The notes under the pieces were generated by a model that was not told the origin of the DNA, did no database searches, and saw nothing but the letters and a program-made list of their open reading frames with translations. The translations under genes were made by a program, and so were the position numbers. Below, piece after piece: positions 7,082 through 19,629 of a stretch of 64,000 nt of DNA. The first letter of the stretch is position 1. Every line of letters begins with the position of its first letter. Origin of the DNA: Blastococcus sp. TF02-09 (GTDB lineage Bacteria; Actinomycetota; Actinomycetes; Mycobacteriales; Geodermatophilaceae); the NCBI RefSeq assembly GCF_003319105.1, contig NZ_QOHH01000006.1, forward strand, positions 124,001-188,000, given 5' to 3'.

Positions 7082-8491
7082 CTACAGGGCGTCGTCGAGC
7101 CCGCAGGCCTCGAGGCCCTCGACGAACCCCGCGCGGAACAGGTCGACCAGCTGGAACCCGGTGAGGTCCGCGGCGGGCACCACCGACGGCTCGTTGCCGA
7201 AGGTGAGCAAGAACTGCACGCTCTCGTCGATGTCCCCGGGTGAGACGACCGGCCCTCCGGCCTCGTTCTCGAACACCCGCGCGGCGTACCAGCCGCTCAG
7301 GCACACCGCCGAGCGGGCGGCGTCCTCGTCGTCGGTGGACAGGCCCAGCTGGTCGCGCACGGCCAGCCCGTACGGCAGCGCGACCGCGGTGGCGACGGCG
7401 AAGTCGCCCAGCTCGTAGGCCGGGGACGCCAGGTCGCTCGTGTCGAAGCCGACCACGTTCTCGTCGGAGCAGTAGACGAGGTCCAGGTCGCCGTCCGGCG
7501 CGCAGCCGGGCGCGTCCCCGTCGAAGGGCTCGATCGACGGCGGGTCGAACGGTTCCCCGAAGACCTGGTCGAACGCCGGCTCCCAGGCGCCCGGCAGCGA
7601 GGTGTCGATGATGTCCAGCAGCTCGTCCGGCGGCGCATTGCCGCCTCGGGCGGCGTCGGTCGGATTGCTCGGGTCGAATCCGGTCTGGGTGAACGCCCGG
7701 CCGGGGCCGAAGTTGTCGCGGCAGGCCTCCGTCCCGGTGTCGAAGCCCTCCTGGAACGCGGAGACCCGGTCGAAGTAGGAGCCGTGCGCCTGCTCCTGGC
7801 CGGGGCTGGTGCCCACCGGGTCGCGCAGCTGCAGGTAGCCGCGCAGCAGCTCGTCGAGCTCGGGGGTCCGGAGGACCGAGTGCTCGGCCTCGCCCTCGGC
7901 GACCCACCGGGTCCAGGTGCCGGCGAGGCAGTCGGCCTGGGTCTCGACGGCGATCGAGGCCGAGGGCGAGCCCACCCGGGCCTGCACCGCGTGGCCGAAC
8001 TCGTGCGCCATCACCAGCGCGGGGATGAACCGGCCGAACTCCGCGCCCAGCTCGGCCAGGAACGTGCGGTCGTAGCTGATCGAGTCGGAGTTCGGGGCAT
8101 CCGGGGCGACGCAGTAGAAGGCGTTGCTCTCGACGTCGGAGGCGGCCGCGCCGCACCCGATGCCGTTCGGGTACACGGCGGGGTCGGCGTTCCCGGGGTC
8201 GACGCTGAAGTAGCCGCCCTGCAGCGGCTCGAACTGCGTGCCGAAGACTTCGGGGAACTCCTCCGCCCAGAACGTCTCGAGGTCGGCCAGGGCGTTGCGT
8301 GCCAGCACGTCCACCTCCTCGTCGGTGGACCCCACCACCCGGACGTCCCCCGTGGCGACGTCCGTGGCGGGTGGCCTCGCGGGGCTGGCCAGGCCGGTGA
8401 CCACGACCGAGCACCCGGTGAGGGCGAGCAGGCAGAAGGCGGCGGCGGTGAGCGTCGCCCACCGCCGCCGTCCTGCGCGTCCCGTCCCCAC
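7082..8491 (-). CDS. Neutral zinc metallopeptidase, lipoprotein
   Basis: 469 residues starting with a lipoprotein signal: basic start, hydrophobic core and lipobox LTGC (lipidated Cys27). HEFGH at 163-167 is the zinc-binding HExxH motif and ETQADCLAG (183-191) supplies the third ligand region, as in the putative neutral zinc metallopeptidase (YpfJ) family. The protein is predicted to be anchored outside the membrane. GTG 8491 is the start. It lies 29 bases downstream of glgB on the same strand and may be co-transcribed with it, although no functional link is obvious. Substrate unknown. Confidence 0.87.
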   Translation of the reverse strand: MGTGRAGRRRWATLTAAAFCLLALTGCSVVVTGLASPARPPATDVATGDVRVVGSTDEEVDVLARNALADLETFWAEEFPEVFGTQFEPLQGGYFSVDPGNADPAVYPNGIGCGAAASDVESNAFYCVAPDAPNSDSISYDRTFLAELGAEFGRFIPALVMAHEFGHAVQARVGSPSASIAVETQADCLAGTWTRWVAEGEAEHSVLRTPELDELLRGYLQLRDPVGTSPGQEQAHGSYFDRVSAFQEGFDTGTEACRDNFGPGRAFTQTGFDPSNPTDAARGGNAPPDELLDIIDTSLPGAWEPAFDQVFGEPFDPPSIEPFDGDAPGCAPDGDLDLVYCSDENVVGFDTSDLASPAYELGDFAVATAVALPYGLAVRDQLGLSTDDEDAARSAVCLSGWYAARVFENEAGGPVVSPGDIDESVQFLLTFGNEPSVVPAADLTGFQLVDLFRAGFVEGLEACGLDDAL

Positions 8492-8520
8492 GGTTCAGCC
8501 GTTACCCGCGCGCGGGCCGG

Positions 8521-11331
8521 TCAGGCCTCGTGCAGGAACCAGACGGTCCCGAGCGGGGGAGCCGCGATCGTCGCCGAGTACGGCTGGCCGTGCCACGGCT
8601 CCTCGACGGCCTCGACGCCGCCGAAGTTGCCCACGCCGGAGCCGCCGTAGCCCTCGGCGTCGCTGTTGAGCACCTCGCGCCAGCGGCCCGGCCGGGGCAG
8701 CCCGATCCGGTACTCGTGGTGCGGGGCGCCGGCGAAGTTGACCACGCAGGCCAGCGCCGAGCGGCTGCCGTCCTCCGACGGGGTGCCGTCCTCGGCCGCC
8801 GGGACCGCCGACTTCCCGTACCGCAGGAAGGACAGCGTGTTCCCGCCGGCATCGTTGGCGTCGATCCACTGGAAGCCGGAGGGGTCGACGTCGTGCGCCC
8901 AGAGGGCGTCCAGCTCGCGGTAGCGCTCGTTGAGGTCGGTGACCAGCTGCAGCACCCCGCGGTGGGCGGGGTCGTCGAGGTGCCACCAGTCCAGCGAGCG
9001 GCTCTCGGCCCACTCGGCGTCCTGCGCGAACTCCGAGCCCATGAACAGCAGCTGCTTGCCCGGGTGGGCCCACATGTAGCCGAGGTAGGCGCGCAGGTTG
9101 GCCAGCTGCTGCCAGCGGTCGCCAGGCATCTTCCGCAGCAGCGAGCCCTTGCCGTAGACGACCTCGTCGTGGCTGATCGGCAGCACGTAGTTCTCGGAGT
9201 AGGCGTAGTGCATCGAGAACGTCAGCTGGCCGTGGTGGTAGCTGCGGTGCACCGGCTCCCGCTCGACGTAGTCCAGCGAGTCGTGCATCCAGCCCATGTT
9301 CCACTTGAAGCCGAAGCCCAGGCCGCCGAGGTGGGTGGGCCGGGTGACGCCCGGCCAGGCGGTCGACTCCTCGGCGATGGTCACGACGCCGGGGACCTCG
9401 CGGTAGACCGTGGCGTTGAACTCCTGCAGGAACGCCACCGCCTCGAGGTTCTCCCGGCCGCCGTACTCGTTGGGCAGCCAGTCGGTGCGGGAGTAGTCCA
9501 GGTAGAGCATCGAGGCGACCGCGTCCACGCGGATGCCGTCGACGTGGAACTCCTTGCACCAGAACAGCGCGTTGGCTACCAGGAAGTTGCGCACCTCGGA
9601 GCGGCCGAAGTCGAAGACGTAGGTGCCCCAGTCCAGCTGCTCACCGCGGCGGGGGTCACCGTGCTCGTACAGCGGGGTGCCGTCGAAGCGGGCCAGCGCC
9701 CACTCGTCCTTGGGGAAGTGCGCGGGCACCCAGTCGACGATGACGCCGATCCCGGCCTGGTGAGCCGCGTCGATCAGGTAGCGGAGGTCGTCCGGGCTGC
9801 CGAAGCGCGACGTCGGCGCGTAGTACGACGTCACCTGGTAGCCCCAGGAGCCACCGAACGGGTGCTCGGCCAGCGGCATGAACTCGATGTGGGTGAAGCC
9901 GGCGTCCTTGACGTAGGCGACCAGCTCGTCGGCCATCTCGCGGTAGGACAGGCCCTGGCGCCACGAGCCGGCGTGCACCTCGTAGATGCTCATCGGGCGC
10001 TCGTGCCAGTTGCCCGCCGCGCGCTCGGCCAGCCAGGCGTCGTCGCTCCACTCGTGGGTGCTCTCGGTGACGACGGAGGCGTTGAGCGGGGGCACCTCGG
10101 TGGCGAAGGCCAGCGGGTCGGACTTCTCTCGCCACACGTCGTCGGCACCGAGCACGTGGTACCGGTACCGGCTGCCCACCGGGACGCCGGGCACGAAGAT
10201 CTCCCAGACGCCGGAGGAGCCCAGGGAGCGCATCGGGTAGGCCCGCGCCTGCCAGTAGTCGAAGTCACCGGTGACCTTGACGCCCCGGGCGGCGGGCGCC
10301 CAGACGGCGAAGGAGACGCCGTCGACGGTGCCGCGCGGGGTGTCGTAGTGCCGCACGTGCGCGCCGAGCACCTCCCACAGGCGCTCGTGCCGGCCCTCGC
10401 GGATCAGGTGCTCGTCGAGCGGCCCGAGGGTCGGCAGCCACCGGTAGGGGTCGTCGACAGTGTGGCGGCTCGTGCCGCCCTGGCCGTCGGGGTACTCGAC
10501 CTCGATGCGGTAGTCGCCGGGCTGCTGGGGGAGCGCGGCCTCGTAGATGCCACCGGCGTGGACCTGGCGGGCGTCGTACCGGGTGCCGTCCTCGTCGACC
10601 ACGACCACCGAGACGGCGTCGGGGCGCAGGGTGCGGACCACCCAGCCGCCGCCGGCCTCGTGCGCGCCGAGGACGCGGTGCGGATCGTGCGACCAGCCCT
10701 CCACGATCGCACGCAGGTCCTCCTCTCCGACCTCCGTGAGGGTGGCCTGGCCGGTCGTCGCGGGACCACCGGCACCACCGGCACCGTCGGCCGCGGAGGC
10801 GGGCGCGGGAGCGGCGTCGTCCGGTGCCTGCGGGGTCATCGGCTCCGCCGGATCGGGGTCCGGGGCCTCGGGCGGTGCCGCCGGGGTGCCGGTGGGATCG
10901 CCGGGCTCGGCGATCGGTGCTGGGGCCACCACCGGGGGCACCGTGGTGGGCCCGCCCTCGGGGGCGGTGGCGGCGGTGCTCGGCTGCTGATCGGTGGTCT
11001 CCACGCCCTCGGGGGCGACGTTGCCCGTGGCGGCGGGGGCGCGCGTGGCGGCCGTCTTCTTGGCTGGCGCGGCCTTCGTGGCGGCCGCCTTCTTCGCGGG
11101 CGCGGCCTTCGCGGCCGTCGTCTTCGCAGCCGTCGTCTTCGCAGCCGTCGTCTTCGTGGCCGTCGCCTTCGTGGTCGCGGCCTTGGTGCCCTTGCGGGTC
11201 GCCTTCTTCGCCGGGGCGTTGATCACCGGCTCCGTGCCGGCGGCCGCCTCCGCATCGGCCACCCGCTGTTCGACGGCACGCTGCAGGTCGTCCTTGTCGG
11301 CCACCGGGTCCTTCCGGTCATCGCTGCTCAT
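8521..11331 (-). CDS. glgB: 1,4-alpha-glucan branching enzyme with basic N-terminal tail
   Basis: About 936 residues against a usual 720-750. The GH13 branching enzyme begins near residue 198: two N-terminal beta-domains, then the TIM barrel with [15 protein letters not shown] (nucleophile Asp), [12 protein letters not shown] (acid/base Glu) and [16 protein letters not shown] (stabiliser Asp). It forms alpha-1,6 branches in glycogen-like glucan. The extra N-terminus is unusual: residues 39-98 are almost only Lys, Ala and Thr (TTAAK repeats, APAKKA motifs) and 99-190 are Pro/Ala/acidic. ATG 11331 is chosen because GGAGGA lies 7 bases upstream; ATG 11364 is also in frame. Last gene of the glgE-treS-maltokinase-glgB row. 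Confidence 0.95.
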   Translation of the reverse strand: MSSDDRKDPVADKDDLQRAVEQRVADAEAAAGTEPVINAPAKKATRKGTKAATTKATATKTTAAKTTAAKTTAAKAAPAKKAAATKAAPAKKTAATRAPAATGNVAPEGVETTDQQPSTAATAPEGGPTTVPPVVAPAPIAEPGDPTGTPAAPPEAPDPDPAEPMTPQAPDDAAPAPASAADGAGGAGGPATTGQATLTEVGEEDLRAIVEGWSHDPHRVLGAHEAGGGWVVRTLRPDAVSVVVVDEDGTRYDARQVHAGGIYEAALPQQPGDYRIEVEYPDGQGGTSRHTVDDPYRWLPTLGPLDEHLIREGRHERLWEVLGAHVRHYDTPRGTVDGVSFAVWAPAARGVKVTGDFDYWQARAYPMRSLGSSGVWEIFVPGVPVGSRYRYHVLGADDVWREKSDPLAFATEVPPLNASVVTESTHEWSDDAWLAERAAGNWHERPMSIYEVHAGSWRQGLSYREMADELVAYVKDAGFTHIEFMPLAEHPFGGSWGYQVTSYYAPTSRFGSPDDLRYLIDAAHQAGIGVIVDWVPAHFPKDEWALARFDGTPLYEHGDPRRGEQLDWGTYVFDFGRSEVRNFLVANALFWCKEFHVDGIRVDAVASMLYLDYSRTDWLPNEYGGRENLEAVAFLQEFNATVYREVPGVVTIAEESTAWPGVTRPTHLGGLGFGFKWNMGWMHDSLDYVEREPVHRSYHHGQLTFSMHYAYSENYVLPISHDEVVYGKGSLLRKMPGDRWQQLANLRAYLGYMWAHPGKQLLFMGSEFAQDAEWAESRSLDWWHLDDPAHRGVLQLVTDLNERYRELDALWAHDVDPSGFQWIDANDAGGNTLSFLRYGKSAVPAAEDGTPSEDGSRSALACVVNFAGAPHHEYRIGLPRPGRWREVLNSDAEGYGGSGVGNFGGVEAVEEPWHGQPYSATIAAPPLGTVWFLHEA
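11117..11161 (-). repeat. Three 15-bp tandem repeats in the glgB tail
   Basis: Units at 11117-11131, 11132-11146 (identical on the plus strand, GTCGTCTTCGCAGCC) and 11147-11161 (two changes). They encode repeated TTAAK/TKTAA-type peptides in the basic tail of GlgB and could change number by slippage. Confidence 0.75.
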
Positions 11332-11370
11332 CGTCTGTTCCTCCGGTGCCGTGTTCTCGAGCATCTGCGG

Positions 11371-11410
11371 CCCCTCTGCCGGGTCCCGGTGCGAGCGCGG
11401 GGCAGAGGGG
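11371..11410 (-). terminator. Hairpin between maltokinase and glgB genes
   Basis: Perfect 10-bp inverted repeat CCCCTCTGCC (11371-11380) / GGCAGAGGGG (11401-11410) with a 20-base loop in the 87-base intercistronic space. There is no T-tract. It could reduce read-through into glgB or protect the upstream mRNA end. Confidence 0.45.
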
Positions 11411-11418
11411 TCCCTTCC

Positions 11419-12792
11419 TCAGTCGCGGCTGGTGAGCCGGGACAGCGAGTCGAGCGGGATCATCAGCCAGTGCGGTCGGTTGCGTGCCTCGTAGACGCAC
11501 TCGTAAACCGCCTTGTCGGCCTCGAACGCCCGAAGGAGTGGTGAGCCGCCGCACGGGTCGAGGCCGCTGGCCTCGGAGTAGCCGGTGCAGAAGGCAGCCC
11601 GGTTGCGCTCGGCCCACTCCTGCGCGCGGTAGGCGCGCTGGGTGTCCTCGGGCTGCTCCACGAGCATGTGCCGCGCCGCGTAGTCGAAGCTGCGCAGCAT
11701 GCCGGCGACGTCGCGCATCGGGCTGTCCAGCTCGCGCCGCGAGGCCAGCGGCCGGGCCGGCTCGCCCTCGAAGTCGAGCACGATCCACCCGGTCGCCGTC
11801 CGCAGCACCTGACCCAGGTGCAGGTCGCCGTGCACCCGCTGGCGCACCGTGGGCTCGGTGCTCTCGGCGACCGCCGCGTAGATCCGGCGCAGGCCCTCGG
11901 CGTGCTCGGCCAGCTGGGGGACCACCTCGATCGCGGCGTCCAGGCGCTCACCCATCTGCCGGGCCAGGGCGGCGTACCAGTCACGGTCGGCCGGCTCGGT
12001 GGGCAGCACGGCGGCCATGTCCCCGTGCACCGACGCCGTCGCCGCGCCCAGCCGCTCGCTGTCGGCGGCGAAGTCGCCGCCGACCTCGTCGGCGTGCAGG
12101 TCGCCCTCGGCGTAGAGGTCCCGGACGCTCGCCGTCGCCAGGCGCCAGCCGTCGCTGGCGTTGGGGACGAAGGTCTGCAGCATCGCGACCGTGGCCGGCT
12201 CGTTCGAGGGGTCGGGGTCGTCGATCTCGATGTGGCCCAGCAGCGGGGCGATGTGCGGGTTCTCCGTCCGGCGCAGCGCGTCGTGGATCTCCACGTCGGG
12301 GTTGAGCCCGGGCTCCAGCCGGCGGAACAGCTTGAAGATCGCCTCCGAGCCGTAGACCAGCGAGGTGTTGCTCTGCTCGGTGGAGACGATGTCGCCGGGC
12401 ACGCCCTCGGGAATGTAGGCGACGCCCGCGGGGTGGAAGTGCATCGGGCCGACGGTCGAGGCGTTCACCAGGTGGATCAGCCACGGGGTGGTCGCGTCCC
12501 GGTCCCGCATGGCGTCGTAGGCGTGCGACTCCTGGCCGTCGTCGGCGGTCACCGTGCCGATGAACGCCGACTCGAGCTCGTCGGTCTTGTGCTCGCGCCA
12601 CGAGATGGGCACCAGGTAGGTGTCGGCGCCGCCGTCGGTGTAGCCCACCCGCACCCGGTGCACCGAGAGCACCGGTTCGCTGCGGTCCAGGAAGAACCCG
12701 TCCTCGGTGACGTCGGCCCACTCGCGGCCCTTGCTCCCGAACCACCGCTGCGCGGGCATCCACTCGCGGAGCAGGTCGGCCAGTGCGCTCAT
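11419..12792 (-). CDS. Maltokinase (Pep2/Mak)
   Basis: About 457 residues. It phosphorylates maltose to alpha-maltose-1-phosphate, the GlgE donor. Evidence: the N-terminal Pep2-type cap domain ([18 protein letters not shown]), then an aminoglycoside-phosphotransferase-like kinase core with [12 protein letters not shown] (catalytic loop, Asp base) and [12 protein letters not shown] (metal-binding DFE). ATG 12792 has GGAGG 6 bases upstream and overlaps the treS stop by 4 bases, so it is translationally coupled to treS. In several actinobacteria TreS and Pep2 act as one complex, and some species have them fused; here they are separate. Position between treS and glgB supports the call. Confidence 0.94.
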   Translation of the reverse strand: MSALADLLREWMPAQRWFGSKGREWADVTEDGFFLDRSEPVLSVHRVRVGYTDGGADTYLVPISWREHKTDELESAFIGTVTADDGQESHAYDAMRDRDATTPWLIHLVNASTVGPMHFHPAGVAYIPEGVPGDIVSTEQSNTSLVYGSEAIFKLFRRLEPGLNPDVEIHDALRRTENPHIAPLLGHIEIDDPDPSNEPATVAMLQTFVPNASDGWRLATASVRDLYAEGDLHADEVGGDFAADSERLGAATASVHGDMAAVLPTEPADRDWYAALARQMGERLDAAIEVVPQLAEHAEGLRRIYAAVAESTEPTVRQRVHGDLHLGQVLRTATGWIVLDFEGEPARPLASRRELDSPMRDVAGMLRSFDYAARHMLVEQPEDTQRAYRAQEWAERNRAAFCTGYSEASGLDPCGGSPLLRAFEADKAVYECVYEARNRPHWLMIPLDSLSRLTSRD

Positions 12793-14630
12793 CGGGAACC
12801 TCCGGAGGAGTCGTCGGGGGCCGGGAGGTTGTCGCCGGGCGTCTCCTCCGCGGCGCTGACCACTCCGGAGGCGAGCAGGGAGTCGGCCACCGAGCTGCTG
12901 CCGGTGCTCTCCCAGTCCTCGTGCTCGTCGGCGGCCGGTTCGGCGGGCTTGGACAGCTCGAACCAGTAGAAGCCGTGCCCGGCGAGGGTGAGCATGTAGG
13001 GCAGGACGCCGATCTGCGGGAACTCCACCCGGCCGGTCAGCTCGACCGGCGTGTAGCCCTCGAACTGCCGCAGGTCCAGCTCCACCGGCTGCGGGAACCG
13101 GGACAGGTTGTTGACGCACAGCACGACGTCGTCACCGAACCGGCGCACGAACGACAGCACCGTGGGGTTGCGCGACCCGATCTCCTCGAAGGTGCCCAGG
13201 CCGAACGTCGGGTGCTGGGCGCGGACCTGCAGCATCCGGCGCACCCACTGCAGCAGCGAGTTCGTGTTGCGCAGCTGGGACTCGACGTTGGTGACCTGGT
13301 AGCCGTAGACCGGGTCGGCGTTGAGCGGCAGGTACATGCGCTGCGGGTCGGCGGTCGAGAACCCGCCGTTGCGGTCCGGCGTCCACTGCATGGGGGTGCG
13401 GACGCCGTCGCGGTCACCCAGCCAGATGTTGTCGCCCATGCCGATCTCGTCCCCGTAGTAGAGGACCGGCGATCCCGGCAGAGACAGCAGCAGGGCGTTG
13501 AACAGCTCGAGGGTGTTGACGTCGTTGTCCAGCAGCGGGGCCAGCCGGCGGCGGATGCCGATGTTGGCCTTCATGCGGGGGTCCTTGGCGTACTCGCCCC
13601 ACATGTAGTCGCGTTCCTCGTCGGTGACCATCTCGAGGGTCAACTCGTCGTGGTTGCGGAGGAAGACGCCCCACTGGCAGTTGTCGGGGATGTCCGGCGT
13701 CTGGGCCATGATCTCCGAGATCGGGAACCGCTGCTCCCGGCGCACCGCCATGAACAGCCGCGGCATGACGGGGAAGTGGAAGGCCATCTGGCACTCGTCG
13801 CCGTTCTCGCCGAAGTACTCGACGACGTCGGCCGGCCACTGGTTGGCCTCGCAGAGCAGCACCCGGTCCGGGTAGCCGGCGTCGACGACCTTGCGCACCT
13901 CCTTGAGGAACTCGTGGGTGCGCGGCAGGTTCTCGCAGTTCGTGCCCTCCTCCTCGAAGAGGTAGGGCACGGCGTCGAGCCGGAAACCGTCGATGCCCAG
14001 GTCCAGCCAGAAGCGCAGGGCGTCGATGATCGCCTCGCGCACCTTCGGGTTCTCGAAGTTCAAGTCGGGCTGGTGGGAGAAGAACCGGTGCCAGAAGTAC
14101 TGCTTGCGCACCGGGTCGAACGTCCAGTTCGAGCTCTCGGTGTCGACGAAGATGATGCGGGCGTCGGCGTACCCGGTGTCGTCGTCGGCCCAGACGTAGA
14201 AGTCGCCGTAGGGGCCGTCGGGGTCGCTGCGGCTGGCCTGGAACCACGGGTGCTGGTCCGAGGTGTGGTTCATGACGAAGTCGATGATCACGCGCATGCC
14301 CCGGGAGTGAGCGGCGTCGAGGAACTCCTTGAAGTCCTCGATGTCGCCGAACTCCGGCAGCACGGCGGTGTAGTCGCTGACGTCGTACCCGCCGTCGCGC
14401 AGCGGCGAGGCGAAGAACGGCGGCAGCCACAGGCAGTCGACCCCGAGCCACTGCAGGTAGTCCAGCTTGTCGATCATGCCGCGGAGGTCACCGACGCCGT
14501 CGGCGTTGCTGTCGGCGAAGCCGCGGACCAGCACCTCGTAGAAGACGGCGCGCTTGTACCACTCGGGGTCGGTCCCGGGCGGCGGGAGGGCGGAGTGCGC
14601 GGGGGCGGACTCGGGAACGGGAACGGTCAT
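12789..14630 (-). CDS. treS: Trehalose synthase (maltose alpha-D-glucosyltransferase)
   Basis: 613 residues, GH13 family, interconverting trehalose and maltose. The N-terminal [18 protein letters not shown] and the catalytic set [13 protein letters not shown] (nucleophile), LLCEANQWP (acid/base) and FLRNHDEL (stabiliser) are typical for TreS. The C-terminal beta domain ends near residue 575 and is followed by a Ser/Glu-rich tail. ATG 14630 fits the TreS N-terminus; the space to glgE (100 bases) holds an imperfect GC-rich hairpin. It overlaps the maltokinase gene by 4 bases. Role: first step of the trehalose to maltose to maltose-1-phosphate to alpha-glucan route. Confidence 0.96.
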   Translation of the reverse strand: MTVPVPESAPAHSALPPPGTDPEWYKRAVFYEVLVRGFADSNADGVGDLRGMIDKLDYLQWLGVDCLWLPPFFASPLRDGGYDVSDYTAVLPEFGDIEDFKEFLDAAHSRGMRVIIDFVMNHTSDQHPWFQASRSDPDGPYGDFYVWADDDTGYADARIIFVDTESSNWTFDPVRKQYFWHRFFSHQPDLNFENPKVREAIIDALRFWLDLGIDGFRLDAVPYLFEEEGTNCENLPRTHEFLKEVRKVVDAGYPDRVLLCEANQWPADVVEYFGENGDECQMAFHFPVMPRLFMAVRREQRFPISEIMAQTPDIPDNCQWGVFLRNHDELTLEMVTDEERDYMWGEYAKDPRMKANIGIRRRLAPLLDNDVNTLELFNALLLSLPGSPVLYYGDEIGMGDNIWLGDRDGVRTPMQWTPDRNGGFSTADPQRMYLPLNADPVYGYQVTNVESQLRNTNSLLQWVRRMLQVRAQHPTFGLGTFEEIGSRNPTVLSFVRRFGDDVVLCVNNLSRFPQPVELDLRQFEGYTPVELTGRVEFPQIGVLPYMLTLAGHGFYWFELSKPAEPAADEHEDWESTGSSSVADSLLASGVVSAAEETPGDNLPAPDDSSGGSR

Positions 14631-14672
14631 CGCTGCGGAAGAACCCTTAGGGAGATGGCGGGCGGTTGGCGG

Positions 14673-14722
14673 CCCCCGTGCAGCCCCCCGTCGCGGAGGT
14701 GCGAGCGGCGGGGGGCACGGGG
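14673..14722 (-). terminator. GC-rich hairpin between glgE and treS
   Basis: Arms CCCCGTGC...CCCCCG and CGGGGGGCACGGGG pair over about 14 bp with a 3-base bulge on the left arm; no T-tract. It may be a partial terminator or RNA-processing element that separates glgE expression from treS. Confidence 0.4.
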
Positions 14723-14730
14723 GTCCTGGT

Positions 14731-16764
<2,034 letters not shown>

Positions 16765-16771
16765 TGCCGCA

Positions 16772-16777
16772 ACGCTA
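16772..16777 (-). promoter_or_regulatory. Putative -10 TAGCGT, leaderless start of glgE
   Basis: On the minus strand TAGCGT is followed by 7 bases (TGCGGCA) and ATG at 16764. It lies in the 148-base divergent spacer shared with glgP. Confidence 0.58.
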
Positions 16778-16900
16778 TCGAGGTCCGTCTGCGCGGGCAC
16801 ATCGGCGGGCACCCGTCCGGGTCCGCGCACGCCGTGGGACGGGTGGTGCTGGGGTGGCCGGAGTTCCTCGCGCACCCCTGGCGGTGCCGCTGTCGCTGGT

Positions 16901-16906
16901 TAGTCT
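16901..16906 (+). promoter_or_regulatory. Putative -10 TAGTCT, leaderless start of glgP
   Basis: TAGTCT, 6 bases (CGACCG), then GTG at 16913. There is no Shine-Dalgarno sequence. Faces the glgE promoter, so synthesis and breakdown genes share one control region. Confidence 0.58.
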
Positions 16907-16912
16907 CGACCG

Positions 16913-19462
16913 GTGCGAGCCCTTCGTCGTTTCACAGTCCGCGCCGCCCTCCCGGAGCCGCTGCTCCCGCTGTCCCAGCTGGTGATGAACCTCCGCTGGT
17001 CGTGGCACCCCGAGACCAGGGACCTGTTCGAGACCCTGGACCCCGGACTCTGGCAGCGCTGCGGCGGTGACCCGGTCAAGGCGCTGGGGGAGGTGTCGGC
17101 CGAGCGGCTCGCGGCACTGGCCAAGGACCGCCGGTTCGTCCGCCGTCTGCAGGACGCCGTCGACGACCTGGAGGAGTACCTCTCCACCCCGCGCTGGTAC
17201 CAGTCGCTGGGCGCCGAGGCCCCGGCGAGCATCGCCTACTTCTCCGCCGAGTTCGGCATCACCGAGGTGCTGCCGCAGTACTCCGGGGGCCTGGGCATCC
17301 TCGCCGGCGACCACCTCAAGGCCGCCTCCGACCTCGGCGTCCCGCTGATCGGCGTCGGGCTGCTCTACCGCGCCGGCTACTTCGAGCAGGGGCTGTCCTC
17401 CGACGGCTGGCAGCTCGAGCACTACCCCTCGCTGGACCCGCACGGCCTCCCGGTGAAGCTGCTGCGCGAGTCCGACGGCAGCGCCGTCGTCATCTCCCTG
17501 CCGCTGCCCGAGGGGCGCACCCTCTACGCGCACGTGTGGCGGGCCCAGGTCGGCCGCGTCACCCTGCTGCTGCTCGACAGCGACATCGAGGAGAACGCGC
17601 CGGCCGAGCGCGGCGTCACCGACCGCCTGTACGGCGGCGACGAGGACCACCGCCTCCGCCAGGAGATGCTGCTGGGCATCGGCGGCGTCCGGGCGCTGCG
17701 CGCCTACTGCGCGCGCACCGGCGTCCCGGCGCCGGAGGTGTTCCACGCCAACGAGGGCCACGCCGGCTTCCTCGGCCTGGAGCGGATCCGCGAGCTGATG
17801 GAGTCGCACGGCCTGACGTTCGCCGAGGCGCTGCAGGCGGTCCGGGCGGCCACCGTGTTCACCACGCACACGCCCGTGCCGGCCGGGATCGACCGCTTCC
17901 CGAAGTCGCTCATCGAGCGGTACTTCGCCGGCTTCGGCGTGCCGCTGCACGACCTGCTCGCGCTGGGCGCCGAGGAGGACCCGGCGAAGTACAACATGGC
18001 CCACATGGGCCTGCGGCTCGGCCAGCGCGCCAACGGCGTCAGCGAGCTGCACGGCCACGTGAGCCGCGGCATGTTCAGCAATCTGTGGCCGGGCTTCGAC
18101 GAGGGCGACGTCCCCATCGGCTCGATCACCAACGGTGTGCACGCCCCCACCTGGACCGCGCGCGAGCTGGTCGACATGGGCACCCAGACCACGAGCCAGG
18201 GCGACCCGGTCGTCGTGGACGGGCCCGTGCACTTCGACGGCGTGGACACGATCCCGGCCGGTGACCTGTGGGCGGTCCGCCGCACCCTGCGCGGCCGGCT
18301 GGTCGAGGAGGTGCGGCGCCGGCTGCGCGAGACCGCGCTCTCGCGGGGTGCCACCGAGGCGGAGGTCGGCTGGACCGACACCGCCTTCGACCCCGACGTC
18401 CTCACCATCGGCTTCGCCCGCCGCGTGCCCAGCTACAAGCGCCTGACGCTGATGCTGCGCGACCCGGCCAAGCTCAAGGCGATGCTGCTGGACCCGGAGC
18501 GGCCGCTGCAGCTGGTCATCGCCGGCAAGAGCCACCCCGCCGACGACGGCGGCAAGAAGCTGATCCAGCAGATGGTGGCCTTCGCCGACGACCCGGACAT
18601 CCGGCACCGCATCGCGTTCCTGCCCGGTTACGACATCGGCATGGCTCGCTACCTCTACTGGGGCTGCGACGTCTGGCTGAACAACCCGCTGCGGCCGCTG
18701 GAGGCCTGCGGCACCTCGGGCATGAAGTCCGCGCTCAACGGCGGCCTCAACCTCTCCATCCGCGACGGCTGGTGGGACGAGTGGTTCGACGGCCAGAACG
18801 GCTGGGCCATCCCGACCGCCGACGGCGTCAGCGACGCCGACCGGCGCGACGAGGTGGAGGCGCGGGCGATCTACGACCTGCTGTCCACCCAGGTGCTGCC
18901 GCGGTTCTACGAGCGCGACGGCGACGGCGTGCCCGCCCGCTGGGTGGAGATGGTGCGGCACACGCTGCGCGAGACCGGCCCCAAGGTGATGGCCACCCGC
19001 ATGGTGCGCGACTACGTGCGGGCGCTGTACGTCCCGGCGGCGCAGTCGGCCCGCGTCATGTCCGCCGACGGCTACGCCCCGGCCCGGACGGAGTCCGCGC
19101 GCCGGGCGCACCTGCTGCACAACTGGTCGACGGTGCGGGTCGCCCACGTGGAGGCCACCGGCGCCGGGGACACCCCGGAGATCGGCTCGACCCTCGCGCT
19201 GCGTGCCGAGGTGGAGCTGCCCGGCCTGGAGCCGGGCGACGTGCAGGTGCAGGCCGCCTACGGCCGGGTCGACGACGCCGACGGGCTGCACGAGGTGACC
19301 ACGGTGCCCATGGCGTACGAGCAGACCGAGGGCTCGCGGCACTGGTTCGCGGCCACCGTCCCGCTCGAGCGGACCGGCGCCTTCGGCTACACCGTGCGCG
19401 TGCTGCCGGACTCCCCACACCTGGCCGACCCGGCCGAGCTGGGTGTGGTGACGACGGCCTGA
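16913..19462 (+). CDS. glgP: Alpha-glucan (maltodextrin/glycogen) phosphorylase
   Basis: 849 residues, GT35 family, releasing glucose-1-phosphate from alpha-1,4-glucan. It starts with the DUF3417 domain seen in actinobacterial GlgP (PLSQLVMNLRWSWHPETRDLFE), has the substrate region AEFGITEVLPQYSGGLGILAGDHLK, and carries the PLP-binding site in EACGTSGMKSALNGG (Schiff-base Lys). The last about 120 residues form a C-terminal beta-rich extension. GTG 16913 is fixed by the TAGTCT hexamer and by the usual N-terminus. A 13-bp hairpin follows the stop. Confidence 0.95.
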   Translation: MRALRRFTVRAALPEPLLPLSQLVMNLRWSWHPETRDLFETLDPGLWQRCGGDPVKALGEVSAERLAALAKDRRFVRRLQDAVDDLEEYLSTPRWYQSLGAEAPASIAYFSAEFGITEVLPQYSGGLGILAGDHLKAASDLGVPLIGVGLLYRAGYFEQGLSSDGWQLEHYPSLDPHGLPVKLLRESDGSAVVISLPLPEGRTLYAHVWRAQVGRVTLLLLDSDIEENAPAERGVTDRLYGGDEDHRLRQEMLLGIGGVRALRAYCARTGVPAPEVFHANEGHAGFLGLERIRELMESHGLTFAEALQAVRAATVFTTHTPVPAGIDRFPKSLIERYFAGFGVPLHDLLALGAEEDPAKYNMAHMGLRLGQRANGVSELHGHVSRGMFSNLWPGFDEGDVPIGSITNGVHAPTWTARELVDMGTQTTSQGDPVVVDGPVHFDGVDTIPAGDLWAVRRTLRGRLVEEVRRRLRETALSRGATEAEVGWTDTAFDPDVLTIGFARRVPSYKRLTLMLRDPAKLKAMLLDPERPLQLVIAGKSHPADDGGKKLIQQMVAFADDPDIRHRIAFLPGYDIGMARYLYWGCDVWLNNPLRPLEACGTSGMKSALNGGLNLSIRDGWWDEWFDGQNGWAIPTADGVSDADRRDEVEARAIYDLLSTQVLPRFYERDGDGVPARWVEMVRHTLRETGPKVMATRMVRDYVRALYVPAAQSARVMSADGYAPARTESARRAHLLHNWSTVRVAHVEATGAGDTPEIGSTLALRAEVELPGLEPGDVQVQAAYGRVDDADGLHEVTTVPMAYEQTEGSRHWFAATVPLERTGAFGYTVRVLPDSPHLADPAELGVVTTA

Positions 19463-19470
19463 TCGAGGCC

Positions 19471-19505
19471 CGGCCCCGTCGCGAGCTCACCCCGCGACGG
19501 GGCCG
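19471..19505 (+). terminator. Terminator hairpin after glgP
   Basis: Perfect 13-bp stem, CGGCCCCGTCGCG (19471-19483) with its complement (19493-19505), 9-base loop, 8 bases after the glgP stop. No T-tract. Confidence 0.7.
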
Positions 19506-19616
19506 CCGGTCACCCGTCGCGACGCTCCCGTCACGTTCGCCTCACCTGTGTGGTGTGACGTGGAACGATCACGGCGTTTCGGGGGCGGCCGGGCCGCGAA
19601 GCCTGTTGTGCATCAC

Positions 19617-19622
19617 TAGGCT
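19617..19622 (+). promoter_or_regulatory. Putative -10 TAGGCT, leaderless start of the FHA gene
   Basis: TAGGCT, 7 bases (TGCCGCC), then ATG at 19630. There is no Shine-Dalgarno sequence. Confidence 0.58.
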
Positions 19623-19629
19623 TGCCGCC

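Noticed and set aside
11038-11217. Lys/Ala-rich stretch as a separate small DNA-binding protein gene
   Set aside because: It is in frame with glgB, with no stop or independent start signal between tail and enzyme.
8530-11544. Plus-strand open frame of about 1000 codons opposite glgB
   Set aside because: Antisense shadow without recognisable motifs; glgB on the minus strand has full catalytic signatures.
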